Shown piece after piece: positions 24,116-34,345 of a stretch of DNA of 64,000 nt. The notes below the pieces were generated by a model, which was given only the letters and a program-made list of their open reading frames with translations, did no database searches and had not been told where the DNA came from. The first letter of the stretch is position 1. Each line of letters starts with the position of its first letter. The position numbers and the translations under genes are program-made. Location of the stretch: NCBI RefSeq assembly GCF_040760075.1, contig NZ_CP142884.1, positions 2,666,001-2,730,000 on the forward strand, given 5' to 3'. This DNA comes from Sphingobacterium sp. R2 (GTDB lineage: Bacteria > Bacteroidota > Bacteroidia > Sphingobacteriales > Sphingobacteriaceae).

Positions 24116-27100
24116 ATGAATTTTTACCTTGAAAAATGGAGGGGGACTCCTGTCTATATCCTCTATAAAACGCTCGTCGTGATGAAACTTATTTTTGTGC
24201 TGCTGACAGTTGGCCTGTGTCAGGTATATGCAAGTGGCTTTGCTCAGAAAATAACGCTAAAGGAAAAAAATGCTTCTTTAGAACTTATCATCAATAAAAT
24301 CCGTCAACAAAGTGGTTACGATTTTATTGGCGATGCTGCACTAATCAAAAAAGTCAATGGTCTCAGCCTCACCGTAAAAGACGCGCCGCTGGTGGACGTC
24401 CTAAATCAGCTCTTCAAAAATACCAACATTACGTATCGAATTGATACCGATATTATTGCATTGAAACCAAAGGCTGAAAGTATAGCCGCTAATCAGCAAA
24501 TCGTCATCAGCGGCAGAGTGGTCAATGAGCGGGGTGAAAGTCTATCCGATGCGTCTGTGCGCGTAATCCACAGCGAGGTGATGACAAAGACAGGCAAAGA
24601 CGGTACGTTCAGCCTAAAAGTATCTGATAAAGATGCAATGATTTTGGTTTCTTACGTGGGTTATGATCCCCTCACGCTCAAAGCCAAAGAATCCATGGGG
24701 CTAATCCAGCTTACGGCAAGTTTGTCAACACTGGAAGGTGTCGATATCACGGTGAGTACAGGTTATCAGACGATTTCGAAAGAGCGTGCTACAGGAGCCT
24801 TTAGCCAGGTCGGACAATCGGTATTGGCCATGCGTCCTGCATCCAACCTTTCCAGTGCACTGCAAGGTACAGTAGCGGGTATGCAAGCCAAGGAAAATGA
24901 AGACGGTAGTGTAGACTTTCTGATCCGGGGCAATAGCACCCTATATGCCGATAGTAAACCACTGGTCGTGGTCGACGGCTTCCCGATATCGAGTAGCAAC
25001 TTCTCGGATATCAATCCCAATGACGTCGAATCTGTCACTGTACTGAAAGACGCCGCTGCGGCATCCATCTGGGGAGCACGTGCCGCCAATGGCGTTATTG
25101 TTATTGTCACCAAAAAAGCTAAAACCGACAATAAACTTAGTATCCAGGGGAGTGCATTTTCTAGGATAGCCCGAAGACCAGACCTAAATTACATCCTTAC
25201 ACAAGCCAATTCGGCCGATCATGTTGCCTACGAACGTAAGGCATATGAAAACAACTGGGCCTTTTATCCCTATGCGAATTCGTTTGGTGACATAGCGAAC
25301 TCATTGACATTAGCGCAGGAAGCATTATATGCCAATCAATACGGTAAAATGTCTACAGCCGACATGAACGCCGAGCTAGACCGATTGAGCAAGATTGATA
25401 ATCGCGGGCAGCTTCGGGATTTGCTCACGCAAAATGCCCTGCTGAATCAATACAATATCAATCTGCAGGCCGGCAATCAGCGTGTACGGAACTACACCTC
25501 TGTTCTCTATGAAAAAAACAAAGGTGCCTTTCAGAAAAACGGTTATGACCGGTTTAATTTGAATTTCAACAATGATTTTAAGATAACCTCGTTTTTGCAG
25601 TTTAACTTAGGCGCCAACCTACAATATAAAAAACAGCAATACGGAGGCGCTACCCTTGAGGAGATCGCGCAATTATCGCCTTATGAACTGCTCTTGAACG
25701 AAGATGGTAGTTATGGGGTCAATCTAAAAACCTACAACCGTGAACAGCTTAGTCTGATTCCGACCGAAAAATTCACTTATGCCGACTGGTCGTACAACTT
25801 ATTGCGGGAAGTGCGTGGCCGAGAGTTTACTGACGAACGCATCAATGCCCGTATACAGACCGGACTTAACCTCAAGATCATTCCTGGGCTTACCTTCGAT
25901 ACCAAATTTCAATACGAGCGTAATAAGATAGACCGGGAACGTATGTATGATGAGAGTACCTTCTATGTACGCAGTCTGGTGAATAAAAAAACGCAGTATG
26001 ACGATGATACAAAGACCGTAGGTAAAGCTTATATCCCCAAAGGCGGAATTTTGAGACGTGGCATTAGACAATATGAAGATGGCTCCAATGACGAGGAATT
26101 GGGGGCGGAGGATATACAAAGTTTTGTCTTTAGGAACCAATTGAACTTTGACCGGACGTTCGGTTCCGATCATCAGATCTCGGCCATTGCCGGTATTGAA
26201 GTGTCGCAATACTTGACTAACGGAACCATCAATCCGACCGTGTACGGCTATTACAAGGACAAGCTTCAGGCGACTACACCACCTTACGGCTATGGTAGTT
26301 CGGTAGACCAATTTACCGATTTTGAAGGTTACCCGACCACGATTCCTGGAGGTAATACAACGTTTAAGTGGCAAAAAAACAAATTTGTGTCACTCTACGG
26401 AAATGCAGCTTACACCTACCTGAGCCGCTATACGGTGTCTGGAAGTATACGAAGTGATGCCTCGAATTTCATCACAGACGATCCCAAACTACGGTGGTCA
26501 CCATTATGGTCAATAGGAGCTAAATGGAATGTCGCGAAGGAAAAATTTATGACTTCGCAAGAAGGTATAGACCGACTTGAAATGCGCCTGACCTATGGTA
26601 AAAATGGGAATATGGAAAATTCGACCTCCACAGCGACATTACTCAATGTAGGTGGCAGTCTAAATACATCAACAGGCACCATTACCGCAACCATTGCTGA
26701 TAATGGTAATCCTAGCCTACGTTGGGAAAAGACAGCGTCAACCAACCTTGGAGTCGACTTCTCCCTATATAAGGGCCTGCTATTTGGTTCGTTGGACCTA
26801 TACCGCAAAAAGGGCTCTGGAATCATTGGGCAGATCGCATTGCCTACAGCAACTGGAACGCAAATCCAAAAATTCAATAATGCCGAAATCACCAATAAAG
26901 GCTTCGAAATTGCACTGGGTACGCGTGTCGAAATAAGCAAAAACATACTTTATCAGACGAATATCAATTATGCTTATAACGCAAATAATATAGATCAGCT
27001 CTATAACCCCTCATTGTATACTTACCAAATGATCAATGGGGCTTTTGTTGAAGGCCGCCCCGTAGGTTCTATTTATGCTTTTGACTACATCGGTATGATC

Positions 27101-27697
27101 AATGGTGTACCGCATGTCGCCGGACCGAACAATAGTCAGCAGAGTTTCAATGATGTGTCGTTGTACAATCGAGGTTTGGGACTTCCATTCCTGCATTATA
27201 TGGGTACTAGCGTACCACCACATACACTGGGCTGGACCAATACTTTACAACTCGGTGACTTTAACATCATGTGTATCCTATTGGGCAAGATGGGTGGTGT
27301 ATACCGTAATCCTGTATTTAACTATGCAGCACTCGTAGGGTCTGATAAGACTTTTGTTAACAAATATGTGAATGAAGTGCTGGCGGGGAATCCTAATATT
27401 CCAGGATTTGCACTTCCTGATGAGCCTAACCTCTACCTTTGGGATCGCTACAGTGAGGCGCTAAGCAGCCAGGTGGAAAAGTCGTCCTATATCGAGTTGA
27501 AAGAACTCAGTTTGGGATACAAGTTGTCTAACCGGTGGACAGAAGCCATCCGATTAAACCATGTCAACCTATTTGTACAGGCACGTGACCTTGGCCTGAT
27601 CTGGCGTGCCAATGCTAAAGGGTACAATCCCGATTGGCTACCAGGTACGATGCGACCTGCACAGAGCTATACATTCGGTATTAATTTTCAATTTTAA
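24116..27697 (+). CDS. SusC/RagA-family transporter with N-terminal STN signalling domain
   Basis: 1193 residues. The N-terminus holds a hydrophobic signal ending VYASGFAQ (about residue 43). An STN domain follows (ITLKEKNASLELIINKIRQQ, about 45-120), the periplasmic domain that talks to FecR-type anti-sigma factors. Then come a carboxypeptidase-D regulatory-like domain (VISGRVVNERGESLSDASVR, about 130-205), a plug with NPNDVESVTVLKDAAAASIW and the barrel ending INFQF. ATG 24182 (MKLIFVLL) is a shorter alternative start. The STN domain and gene order make this the receptor for the upstream sigma/anti-sigma pair. Confidence 0.95.
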   Translation: MNFYLEKWRGTPVYILYKTLVVMKLIFVLLTVGLCQVYASGFAQKITLKEKNASLELIINKIRQQSGYDFIGDAALIKKVNGLSLTVKDAPLVDVLNQLFKNTNITYRIDTDIIALKPKAESIAANQQIVISGRVVNERGESLSDASVRVIHSEVMTKTGKDGTFSLKVSDKDAMILVSYVGYDPLTLKAKESMGLIQLTASLSTLEGVDITVSTGYQTISKERATGAFSQVGQSVLAMRPASNLSSALQGTVAGMQAKENEDGSVDFLIRGNSTLYADSKPLVVVDGFPISSSNFSDINPNDVESVTVLKDAAAASIWGARAANGVIVIVTKKAKTDNKLSIQGSAFSRIARRPDLNYILTQANSADHVAYERKAYENNWAFYPYANSFGDIANSLTLAQEALYANQYGKMSTADMNAELDRLSKIDNRGQLRDLLTQNALLNQYNINLQAGNQRVRNYTSVLYEKNKGAFQKNGYDRFNLNFNNDFKITSFLQFNLGANLQYKKQQYGGATLEEIAQLSPYELLLNEDGSYGVNLKTYNREQLSLIPTEKFTYADWSYNLLREVRGREFTDERINARIQTGLNLKIIPGLTFDTKFQYERNKIDRERMYDESTFYVRSLVNKKTQYDDDTKTVGKAYIPKGGILRRGIRQYEDGSNDEELGAEDIQSFVFRNQLNFDRTFGSDHQISAIAGIEVSQYLTNGTINPTVYGYYKDKLQATTPPYGYGSSVDQFTDFEGYPTTIPGGNTTFKWQKNKFVSLYGNAAYTYLSRYTVSGSIRSDASNFITDDPKLRWSPLWSIGAKWNVAKEKFMTSQEGIDRLEMRLTYGKNGNMENSTSTATLLNVGGSLNTSTGTITATIADNGNPSLRWEKTASTNLGVDFSLYKGLLFGSLDLYRKKGSGIIGQIALPTATGTQIQKFNNAEITNKGFEIALGTRVEISKNILYQTNINYAYNANNIDQLYNPSLYTYQMINGAFVEGRPVGSIYAFDYIGMINGVPHVAGPNNSQQSFNDVSLYNRGLGLPFLHYMGTSVPPHTLGWTNTLQLGDFNIMCILLGKMGGVYRNPVFNYAALVGSDKTFVNKYVNEVLAGNPNIPGFALPDEPNLYLWDRYSEALSSQVEKSSYIELKELSLGYKLSNRWTEAIRLNHVNLFVQARDLGLIWRANAKGYNPDWLPGTMRPAQSYTFGINFQF

Positions 27698-27709
27698 TAA
27701 CAGAAAAAC

Positions 27710-29173
27710 ATGAGAGTGTTCCTATATATCGGGTTTGCCGCTGCCATACTGATGACCGCAAGCTGCAAAAAATACCTATCCGAAGAGCCCAAGAAACAGG
27801 CTAGTATCAAAACCGTGGAGCAGTTGGAAGCTTTGGTCAATAATGCCACAGAGTTTTCGAAAGAAACTAACTTTACGGCTACTTATTCGACCGACGATAC
27901 GGAGATCAGCAAGGAGCTGTATAAAAACAACGTCACGGCTTTTACAGTCAATAGTCTTCAGCGTTATGTATCCGCTACAGCGGGTATTGAAAACCTCGCT
28001 ACTGACGAGCTGTGGACTGGAGAGTTCAAAAAGATTTTCACCGCAAATGTCATTTTAAAAAACATCGACCTGGTTAGCGGTGATGAAGCCAGTCGCCAAA
28101 GGGTTAAAGCGGATGCCCATTTTATCCGCGCGATGTCTTATTGGATCCTGGTCAATAATTATTGTGCGCCTTATGCTGCGGCGAATATGAATAGTTTAGG
28201 ACTGCCGTTAAAGCGTACCGTCGATTACGAAGAGTCGCTAAAACGGGCCACACTTCAGGAAACTTACGATTTCATTCTGGCAGACATCGAAGCAGCAAAG
28301 AAAGTGGCTGAAGCCGATGTCGACCCTCGAAAGACCTGGCGGGTGAGCCAGAAAGCTATTTCAGCTTTCATGAGCCGGTACTATTTATTTACGGGTGACT
28401 ACGATAAGAGCTTAGCCGAATCAAACAAGGCGCTGGAGTCGGCTACCGTAAGTTTAGTGGACTATAATACCATACTTCCGGGCAGAAGCGTCTCCTACAG
28501 CAATCCAGCGGCAACGCTCCGGTACAGCCAATTAAACGACTGGAATGCCGCAAAATATCTCTATTGGAGCGAGCTTTACTACAGCCGTTATCAATATACC
28601 GGTGAACAATGGTATTTGCCGAGTAGCGCACTGGTAGCGCTGTACGATCAGACCAACGACCTCCGTTACAAGCATCTGATGATTCCTAATGGCGGCCGAC
28701 GTTTCAATGTCGTGACACCAGCTGCGTATCGGTACACCATGTTTACCGACGGGAGCATCTTAGTTTCAGGCCCGACGAGAGCCGAGATGCTTCTTAATAA
28801 AGCCGAGGCGCTGGCCCGCCAGGGAGATGTTCAGAATGCCTTAGTGGCGGTCAATACCCTACGTCAAAAACGGATGTCCACCTATAGTGCACTTACGGCA
28901 GCTAACAAGGATGAAGCGATTAAACAGGTGCTGGCTGAAAGACGGCGTGAACTTCCTTTTGTGATGCGATGGTACGATATACGCCGATTTAGTGTCAACG
29001 ACTATGCTGCGGATAATATTACCGTAAAGAGAGACTTTTACCAAGTCAATAGAACAGGAGTCGACCTCTCTACACCTAAAATTTACACCTTAGAAAGTAA
29101 GCATTTGGTCGTACCGATCAACGGTGTGGAGATCGATGCCAGCAAGGGGCAGATCCAGCAGAATCCTTATTAA
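27710..29173 (+). CDS. SusD/RagB-family surface lipoprotein
   Basis: 487 residues, lipobox MTASC (Cys20), followed by the SusD N-terminus KKYLSEEPKKQASIKTVEQL. The helical body includes ADAHFIRAMSYWILVNNYCA, and the C-terminal part is ERRRELPFVMRWYDIRRFSV. It starts 12 bp after the SusC gene and should form its extracellular lid. Confidence 0.94.
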   Translation: MRVFLYIGFAAAILMTASCKKYLSEEPKKQASIKTVEQLEALVNNATEFSKETNFTATYSTDDTEISKELYKNNVTAFTVNSLQRYVSATAGIENLATDELWTGEFKKIFTANVILKNIDLVSGDEASRQRVKADAHFIRAMSYWILVNNYCAPYAAANMNSLGLPLKRTVDYEESLKRATLQETYDFILADIEAAKKVAEADVDPRKTWRVSQKAISAFMSRYYLFTGDYDKSLAESNKALESATVSLVDYNTILPGRSVSYSNPAATLRYSQLNDWNAAKYLYWSELYYSRYQYTGEQWYLPSSALVALYDQTNDLRYKHLMIPNGGRRFNVVTPAAYRYTMFTDGSILVSGPTRAEMLLNKAEALARQGDVQNALVAVNTLRQKRMSTYSALTAANKDEAIKQVLAERRRELPFVMRWYDIRRFSVNDYAADNITVKRDFYQVNRTGVDLSTPKIYTLESKHLVVPINGVEIDASKGQIQQNPY

Positions 29174-29201
29174 AACGTGAAATACGATTATACATTACGT
29201 C

Positions 29202-30353
29202 ATGAAATTCAAAAATATAGTAATCACAATAAGCCTGTTGATAGCGTGCTGCCTATATAGCTTCGGACAGCGCAAAACCTTTACAGTCACTTCCAAAATT
29301 GCCGACCTGAAGGACAGTACCTACAACATGACCATCTGGAATGGGATCTCAGATGTCGTCTTTAAAAAGGGCAGCACTAAAAATGGACAGATATATTATC
29401 AGGATACCACTTCCGTACCGCTGATCATACGCCTAACGCTTCCGACCGAATCGCTTTATAAGCGTGTCGACCGAGGGTACATTCCTGTTAAGAGCCAATC
29501 CATCTGGTTTGTCGCCATGCCGGGCGGTAAAATATTACTGAAAGGAAAGCTGTCCGATTTTGCTGAAGTATATCCGAGTGGGGATAAAGAAAATGATGTC
29601 ATCAGTAAACTCAATAAGGGCTATCACCCCTTGTTGAATAAATCGGCAAACATTGAACTGAAACTGGCAAAAGATACAGTAGAAGAAGCGCTCAAAAAAC
29701 GTCTTGAAGCCGAACAAGAACGGATCGATTCCGAAGCCGAAAAATACTTGAAGGACTTTTTAAAGAAGAATATTTCGTCAATAGCTGGCCTGTATTACCT
29801 GGAAGATATGCTGATCAGGGAGATTGTGACGATCGATACGGTGGAGGCGCTATTACCTACCGTAGCGAAGGCGTACCAAAGCTCCCCGTTCTATACCATT
29901 TTAAAGAACCGTGTAGCGGGAAGTAAATATGATGTAGGCAAGTCCATATTCCAGATAAACACGAGGAATACATATGACGGACAGGTGTTTGACTCCAACA
30001 GCTGGAAGGGAAGATTTTACCTCATCGATTTTTGGGGCTCATGGTGTGGTCCATGTATGGCCGATGTGCCCGATCTAAAAAAATTGAGAGACAGCTATCC
30101 CGATCAACTGCGTGTACTGGGCATTGCGTCCGATAAAAATGACAGCTGGCGAAAAGCCATCGAACAGCACAACCTCAACTGGGCGCATATATTGAACGAC
30201 AAAGGAAGCAACAATTATGTACTGCGTCTGAATGTCACTGGATTTCCAACAAAGATCCTCGTGGATCCTAACGGAACCATTGTGTACCGAAGTACCGGCG
30301 GCGGAGAAACCTCCTTTGAAAAGATAAGCGAAATTATCAAAAACTGGAAATAA
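29202..30353 (+). CDS. TlpA-family thiol-disulfide oxidoreductase, DUF4369-like N-terminus
   Basis: 383 residues with a signal peptide (SLLIACCLYSFGQ; the Cys pair also makes a lipoprotein possible). The N-terminal 120 residues form a beta-rich domain like DUF4369, followed by a charged helical linker (residues about 155-200). The thioredoxin domain at about 255-380 has WCGPC with CxxC at residues 282-285, and cis-Pro in VTGFPTKILVDPNG. It is the last gene of the STN-SusC operon. Unlike the TlpA at 662, here the thioredoxin domain is at the C-terminus. Confidence 0.88.
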   Translation: MKFKNIVITISLLIACCLYSFGQRKTFTVTSKIADLKDSTYNMTIWNGISDVVFKKGSTKNGQIYYQDTTSVPLIIRLTLPTESLYKRVDRGYIPVKSQSIWFVAMPGGKILLKGKLSDFAEVYPSGDKENDVISKLNKGYHPLLNKSANIELKLAKDTVEEALKKRLEAEQERIDSEAEKYLKDFLKKNISSIAGLYYLEDMLIREIVTIDTVEALLPTVAKAYQSSPFYTILKNRVAGSKYDVGKSIFQINTRNTYDGQVFDSNSWKGRFYLIDFWGSWCGPCMADVPDLKKLRDSYPDQLRVLGIASDKNDSWRKAIEQHNLNWAHILNDKGSNNYVLRLNVTGFPTKILVDPNGTIVYRSTGGGETSFEKISEIIKNWK

Positions 30354-30367
30354 AAGCCAATAACGAA

Positions 30368-30400
30368 AACGCCTGAACCTAGCAATTCAGGCGTTTATTT
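30368..30400 (+). terminator. Intrinsic terminator of the STN-SusC/SusD/TlpA operon
   Basis: AACGCCTGAA (30368-30377) pairs perfectly with TTCAGGCGTT (30386-30395) across an 8-nt loop, followed by a T-rich tail, 15 bp after the TlpA stop. Confidence 0.85.
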
Positions 30401-30428
30401 ATTACATTCGCATAGCTAAAAGGGATTC

Positions 30429-30884
30429 ATGCAAATCGTTCCATATACACCGGACTTCAGAGAAGATTGTCTTGCAATCTTCCACAGTAACCTGCCTAAA
30501 TTTTTTGCTGCGGACGAACTGGAACTTTTTGACAAGTTTTTGGATGAGGTCATTCCAGCTGATTATTACGTCGTTTTAATTGATGGCCGGCCTGTTGCCT
30601 GCGGTGGGATATTTTTTGATAAAAGAAATAATGAAGCTGGATTGGCTTGGGGTATGGTCAGTGTTTTATACCATAGGAAAGGGATTGGTAAGCTATTGAC
30701 AGCGTTTAGAATAGCTCTTTTAAAGAAAAGGTATCCCGACAAAATGCTAAAAATTGAGACGTCTCAGCATACGGCGGGCTTTTATGAAAAAAATGGCTTT
30801 TCCATTGTTGATATTTTGCCGGATGGCTTTGGTCAAGGAATCGATAAGTATACCATGGAGATGGCTCCCAAAACAGGAAATTAA
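30429..30884 (+). CDS. GNAT-family N-acetyltransferase
   Basis: 151 residues covering a complete GNAT fold. The acetyl-CoA-binding motif A is visible as WGMVSVLYHRKGIGKLLTAF (about residues 77-96, RKGIGK being the pyrophosphate loop). A C-terminal strand pair contains TAGFYEKNGF. The substrate cannot be predicted. It stands alone between a terminator and a weak GC-rich hairpin near 30925-30955. Confidence 0.88.
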   Translation: MQIVPYTPDFREDCLAIFHSNLPKFFAADELELFDKFLDEVIPADYYVVLIDGRPVACGGIFFDKRNNEAGLAWGMVSVLYHRKGIGKLLTAFRIALLKKRYPDKMLKIETSQHTAGFYEKNGFSIVDILPDGFGQGIDKYTMEMAPKTGN

Positions 30885-31045
30885 AGGTGTAGCAATACAG
30901 GAGCAAGCTAGTAATACCACTCAAAAGCGAGCGCCGCTCGTCGTGGCTTTTTGCCGTTCATCACGCCGATCTTACCGTTCGAATAAATTAGTTAGGTAAA
31001 TGCAATTCGGGCAATACATTCGTATCAAATCAAGAAATACGAATA

Positions 31046-33270
31046 ATGACCACAAAATTTATTTATATGCAGTTTGCCGCAGTGCTCTTTGCTTGCGGTG
31101 CGGCGTATGGAGAGACCAATTTTTGTTTACAGGATACAAGCGCTATTAAGTCAATACGGCTGAGCGAGGTTGAAGTGTCGCGACGGGTAAATCCCCTTAA
31201 AATTGCTCCCGGCAAGCTGACTTATCAGGTGACCAAAGGGAGTGCAGGTTCTTCGGGGAGCGCGCTGGAGTTGCTGCGCAGGATGCCCGGAGTGACTATC
31301 TTATCCAATGGTACGATCAGTTTAAATGGGCAAGCCGGCATTCAGCTGCTGGTGGATGGAAAGACAAATTTTATGAATGGCGAAAATTTGATCAATTTTC
31401 TAGCCTCCATGCCCGCTTCATCGCTTGATGTGGTCGAACTTATTACACAGCCAGATGCTACCCTGGATGCCAACGGTGAAGCCCGGTTTATCAATCTAAA
31501 ACAAGCCATTCGTAAGGCCAATGGCCTAAGTGTATCGGTAGCAACCAATGCCGAACAGGGGAAATATAGCCGGACTTATCAAAATATCGCCGTGACCGCC
31601 AATACGTCCAAGTGGACAACGTCACATACGTATTCGTATGGGGAAGGTACCGAATTGATAGATGTCAATTCCACCCGGTATATCAGCCGAGGGACGGAAA
31701 TGGGCAGCAATGCCTTACGATTGGATATGGATGCCATAAGAAAAAGAAAGTACCACAATCATTATTACAACGGCACGCTCGACTATACGCCCAATGACAA
31801 CGTGAAAATAGGGGGCTACGTATTGATCAACAATCATGAGCGGACCAAACAGGAAGCTGTCCGCTCTCAATTTTTTTACAGCGCTTCACAATTAGATTCC
31901 AGCATAGCAACCGCGAATATCTTAAAGCATACCTTTAAGAATTTTAGCACAGGCGCACATGTAACGCTCCAGCTCGCTACCGGTTCCAAATGGGAAAATT
32001 ATGTTGACCGTCAGCAGTTTAGACAAGCGGAAACCCAAGATCAAGTGCTGGATAAATTTGGCACTGACGGATCAGCAATAACCTCCCAGCAGCAGCTGCG
32101 CGGTGAGACGGGGGGAAGGTTACAATTACAACCATACAATCGAAATACCTGCTTGACATCCGGCCAAATGTGGCGGCTTCCTTTGGAGGAAAATTGACGC
32201 AGGTGGACATGAATACCCGTTCATTATTTCAACAGGCAGCTGATAAGCATTGGCAAGTGCGCCCCGAGCTGAGCAATGCATTCGGTCATAAAGAGCAGCT
32301 GAAAGCGCTTTTCATGCAAATGCGGTACAACCCATCTGACGCTTTTCAGATCGATCTAGGACTACGTTTTGAGGATGCCGCCTTTAAGAGCACTACAGCA
32401 CATAAGCCAGATACAGCTTTTACCGTGCAAAGGTCCTATAGCAATTTCTTTCCCAACCTTACCCTCACCTATGCACTGGATGCAGCGCAAAAGCTTTCCG
32501 TCAATTACCATAGGCGGGTCAATCGTCCAAATTTCAAAGACCTGAGTCCTTTTGTGGAGGTCAACGACCCCTATTTGTACGAGCGGGGAAATCCAACGTT
32601 GAAACCCGAATTTGCCAACAACATGGAGCTTACCTGGTTGTTTAAAAATTCGTATTCACTGCGGCTCCGCTATAGCCAGCGGCAAAATGCGATCAGCAAG
32701 AGCTACAACCTGGACGAACACGGGCGGACTATTGTGATGCCGATGAACCTGAAACATGCATCGGCGGTGGGGCTGCGGTTTAATGCCGCCAATATTTCTC
32801 CCGTCAAAAAGTGGAACATCCAGCTGAATGGAAACCTGATGTACAGCAGTTTTGAATGGCTTACAGGAAACAATATGCAGCAAAATAGGCGGCTTGTCCC
32901 TTCTTTGCAAGTGCAGCATACTATCAGTCTGCCTTTTAAACTCAGTTTAGACCTCAACGGTTTCTGGAATGGCGCTACTGCCGAGGGGCAGGCTACCATT
33001 GCTTCCCTGTGGTCTATGAATACCGGAGTACGCAAAACCTTCTTGCAAGATAAATTAACTTTGTATATTTATGGCAATGACCTTTTCCGGACAAACAGGC
33101 CTCAAATAACCTTTAGCAGTGACGCTATGGAAGGCAGCTACCGGGAGTTGTACGACAGTAGATCCGTGGGGATCAATCTTTCCTACCGATTAAACCGCGG
33201 AAAGAAAGATAATCTAAAGAGCGTGCGTGGCAACGACCGTTTAGAAGAAGGTAACCGGATTAATTATTGA
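31046..33270 (+). pseudogene. TonB-dependent receptor (outer-membrane beta-barrel family), frameshifted at a G6 run
   Basis: The first frame (31046-32197) encodes a signal peptide, a plug domain (LELLRRMPGVTILSNGTISL, LLVDGKTNFMNGENLINFLA) and the first barrel strands. The second frame (to 33270) encodes the rest of the barrel, ending in VGINLSYRL. The join is within GGGGGG at 32110-32115. Reading the downstream frame from there gives GGKVTITTIQ then SKYLLDIRPNVAASFGGKL, which continues the protein smoothly, so one G appears to be missing. The repaired protein would be about 741 residues, normal for this family, which lacks the SusC signature. The kinase gene starts 4 bp after it, suggesting a receptor-kinase-regulator operon. 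A pseudogene, a phase-variable gene and an assembly error are all possible. Confidence 0.85.
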
Positions 33271-33274
33271 TATC

Positions 33275-34345
33275 ATGAGAGCGAGCATTGCAAAACTAAG
33301 TGTACATCCCATACCTTATCTAGGCCCGGCGCTTTGGGGAATCGCTTCTTTCAATATTCTTCGTGTGGTGACGGATTTAACGAAGAAAAATGAGTTTTGG
33401 TCTGGCGGTGTTAAGATCCATTCAGTCGGGCTGCTCATCTCGGTGATTTTTTGTTATGTGATCACCTTCTTGTGGCGGCGGCGGCTGGGCAGAATATTTG
33501 CTGCAAAGCCTACCGTTACAACCAATGTAACGGTAGAGTATATCGTTGCCGTGGTGCAGATAATGGGCCTGTTGAATCCAACCGTGTATGTGTCGGAGCG
33601 CCTCGGTTGGGTATATATGGGTGACGGTTATATTGATTATATCTTGGTCAACGCGATTTATGTACCGCTCTTTCTGCTGTACTATATGTTTTTGCGGAAC
33701 GAGCGCAGCGACAGGAATATGGCCGAAAATCGCATCTACGTTGAACAGATTAAAGCGGATAAGTTAGATGCCGAATTGCAGTTGCTGAAAAGTCAATATC
33801 ATCCACATTTCCTGTTCAATGCACTCAATACGGTTTATTTTCAGATTGACGAATCCAATACAACAGCAAAAAAAAGTGTTGAGCAGCTTTCGGAACTGTT
33901 GCGGTACCAGATTTACACGATGGATGAGGAGGTCTCCATGGAGCACGAACTTGCATTTCTGACATCGTATATAGCGTTTCAGCAGCAGCGGCTGACGGCA
34001 AGATTGCATGTGCATACCGACATTGAAAAGGATTGGTCAGGTGTCAGTATCTATCCTCTACTGTTTCAGCCTTTAATAGAGAATGCCTTTAAATATGTGC
34101 GAGGAACATACGAGATCGCGATTTGCCTCAAGCGTGAAGGAACTAAAATCTATTTCAGTATTTCAAATAGTTTGTCTGGGGCAGCTGCTGATGCGTCAGC
34201 AATTCCGCGGACCGAGCGAACGGAATCGGGGGCTGGACTTTCCAACCTGAAAAAGAGGTTGGCACTGCGCTATCCACAGCGGCATACCTTGCACACGCAT
34301 ACCGATGGAACGTGTTTTTTGGCAGAATTAAAACTAGATTTATAA
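33275..34345 (+). CDS. LytS/YehU-type sensor histidine kinase
   Basis: 356 residues. Four predicted membrane helices occupy about residues 10-150. The His-kinase domain carries the family motif HPHFLFNALNTVYF with the phospho-acceptor His at residue 178. The ATPase part has PLLFQPLIENAFKYV (N-box, about 262-280) and GAGLSNLKKRLALRYP (G-box, about 320). It starts 4 bp after the TonB receptor gene and abuts the response regulator gene. It probably senses an envelope signal. Confidence 0.93.
   Translation: MRASIAKLSVHPIPYLGPALWGIASFNILRVVTDLTKKNEFWSGGVKIHSVGLLISVIFCYVITFLWRRRLGRIFAAKPTVTTNVTVEYIVAVVQIMGLLNPTVYVSERLGWVYMGDGYIDYILVNAIYVPLFLLYYMFLRNERSDRNMAENRIYVEQIKADKLDAELQLLKSQYHPHFLFNALNTVYFQIDESNTTAKKSVEQLSELLRYQIYTMDEEVSMEHELAFLTSYIAFQQQRLTARLHVHTDIEKDWSGVSIYPLLFQPLIENAFKYVRGTYEIAICLKREGTKIYFSISNSLSGAAADASAIPRTERTESGAGLSNLKKRLALRYPQRHTLHTHTDGTCFLAELKLDL

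Noticed and set aside
25799..26374. Reverse-strand frame of 191 residues
   Set aside because: It is antisense to the STN-SusC barrel and has no features.
30925..30955. GC-rich hairpin after the GNAT gene
   Set aside because: Pairing is imperfect and no clean T-run follows, so I did not call it a terminator.
32100..32200. Programmed ribosomal frameshift in the TonB receptor gene
   Set aside because: No slippery heptamer with a downstream pseudoknot is evident; loss of one G in a homopolymer is the simpler reading.
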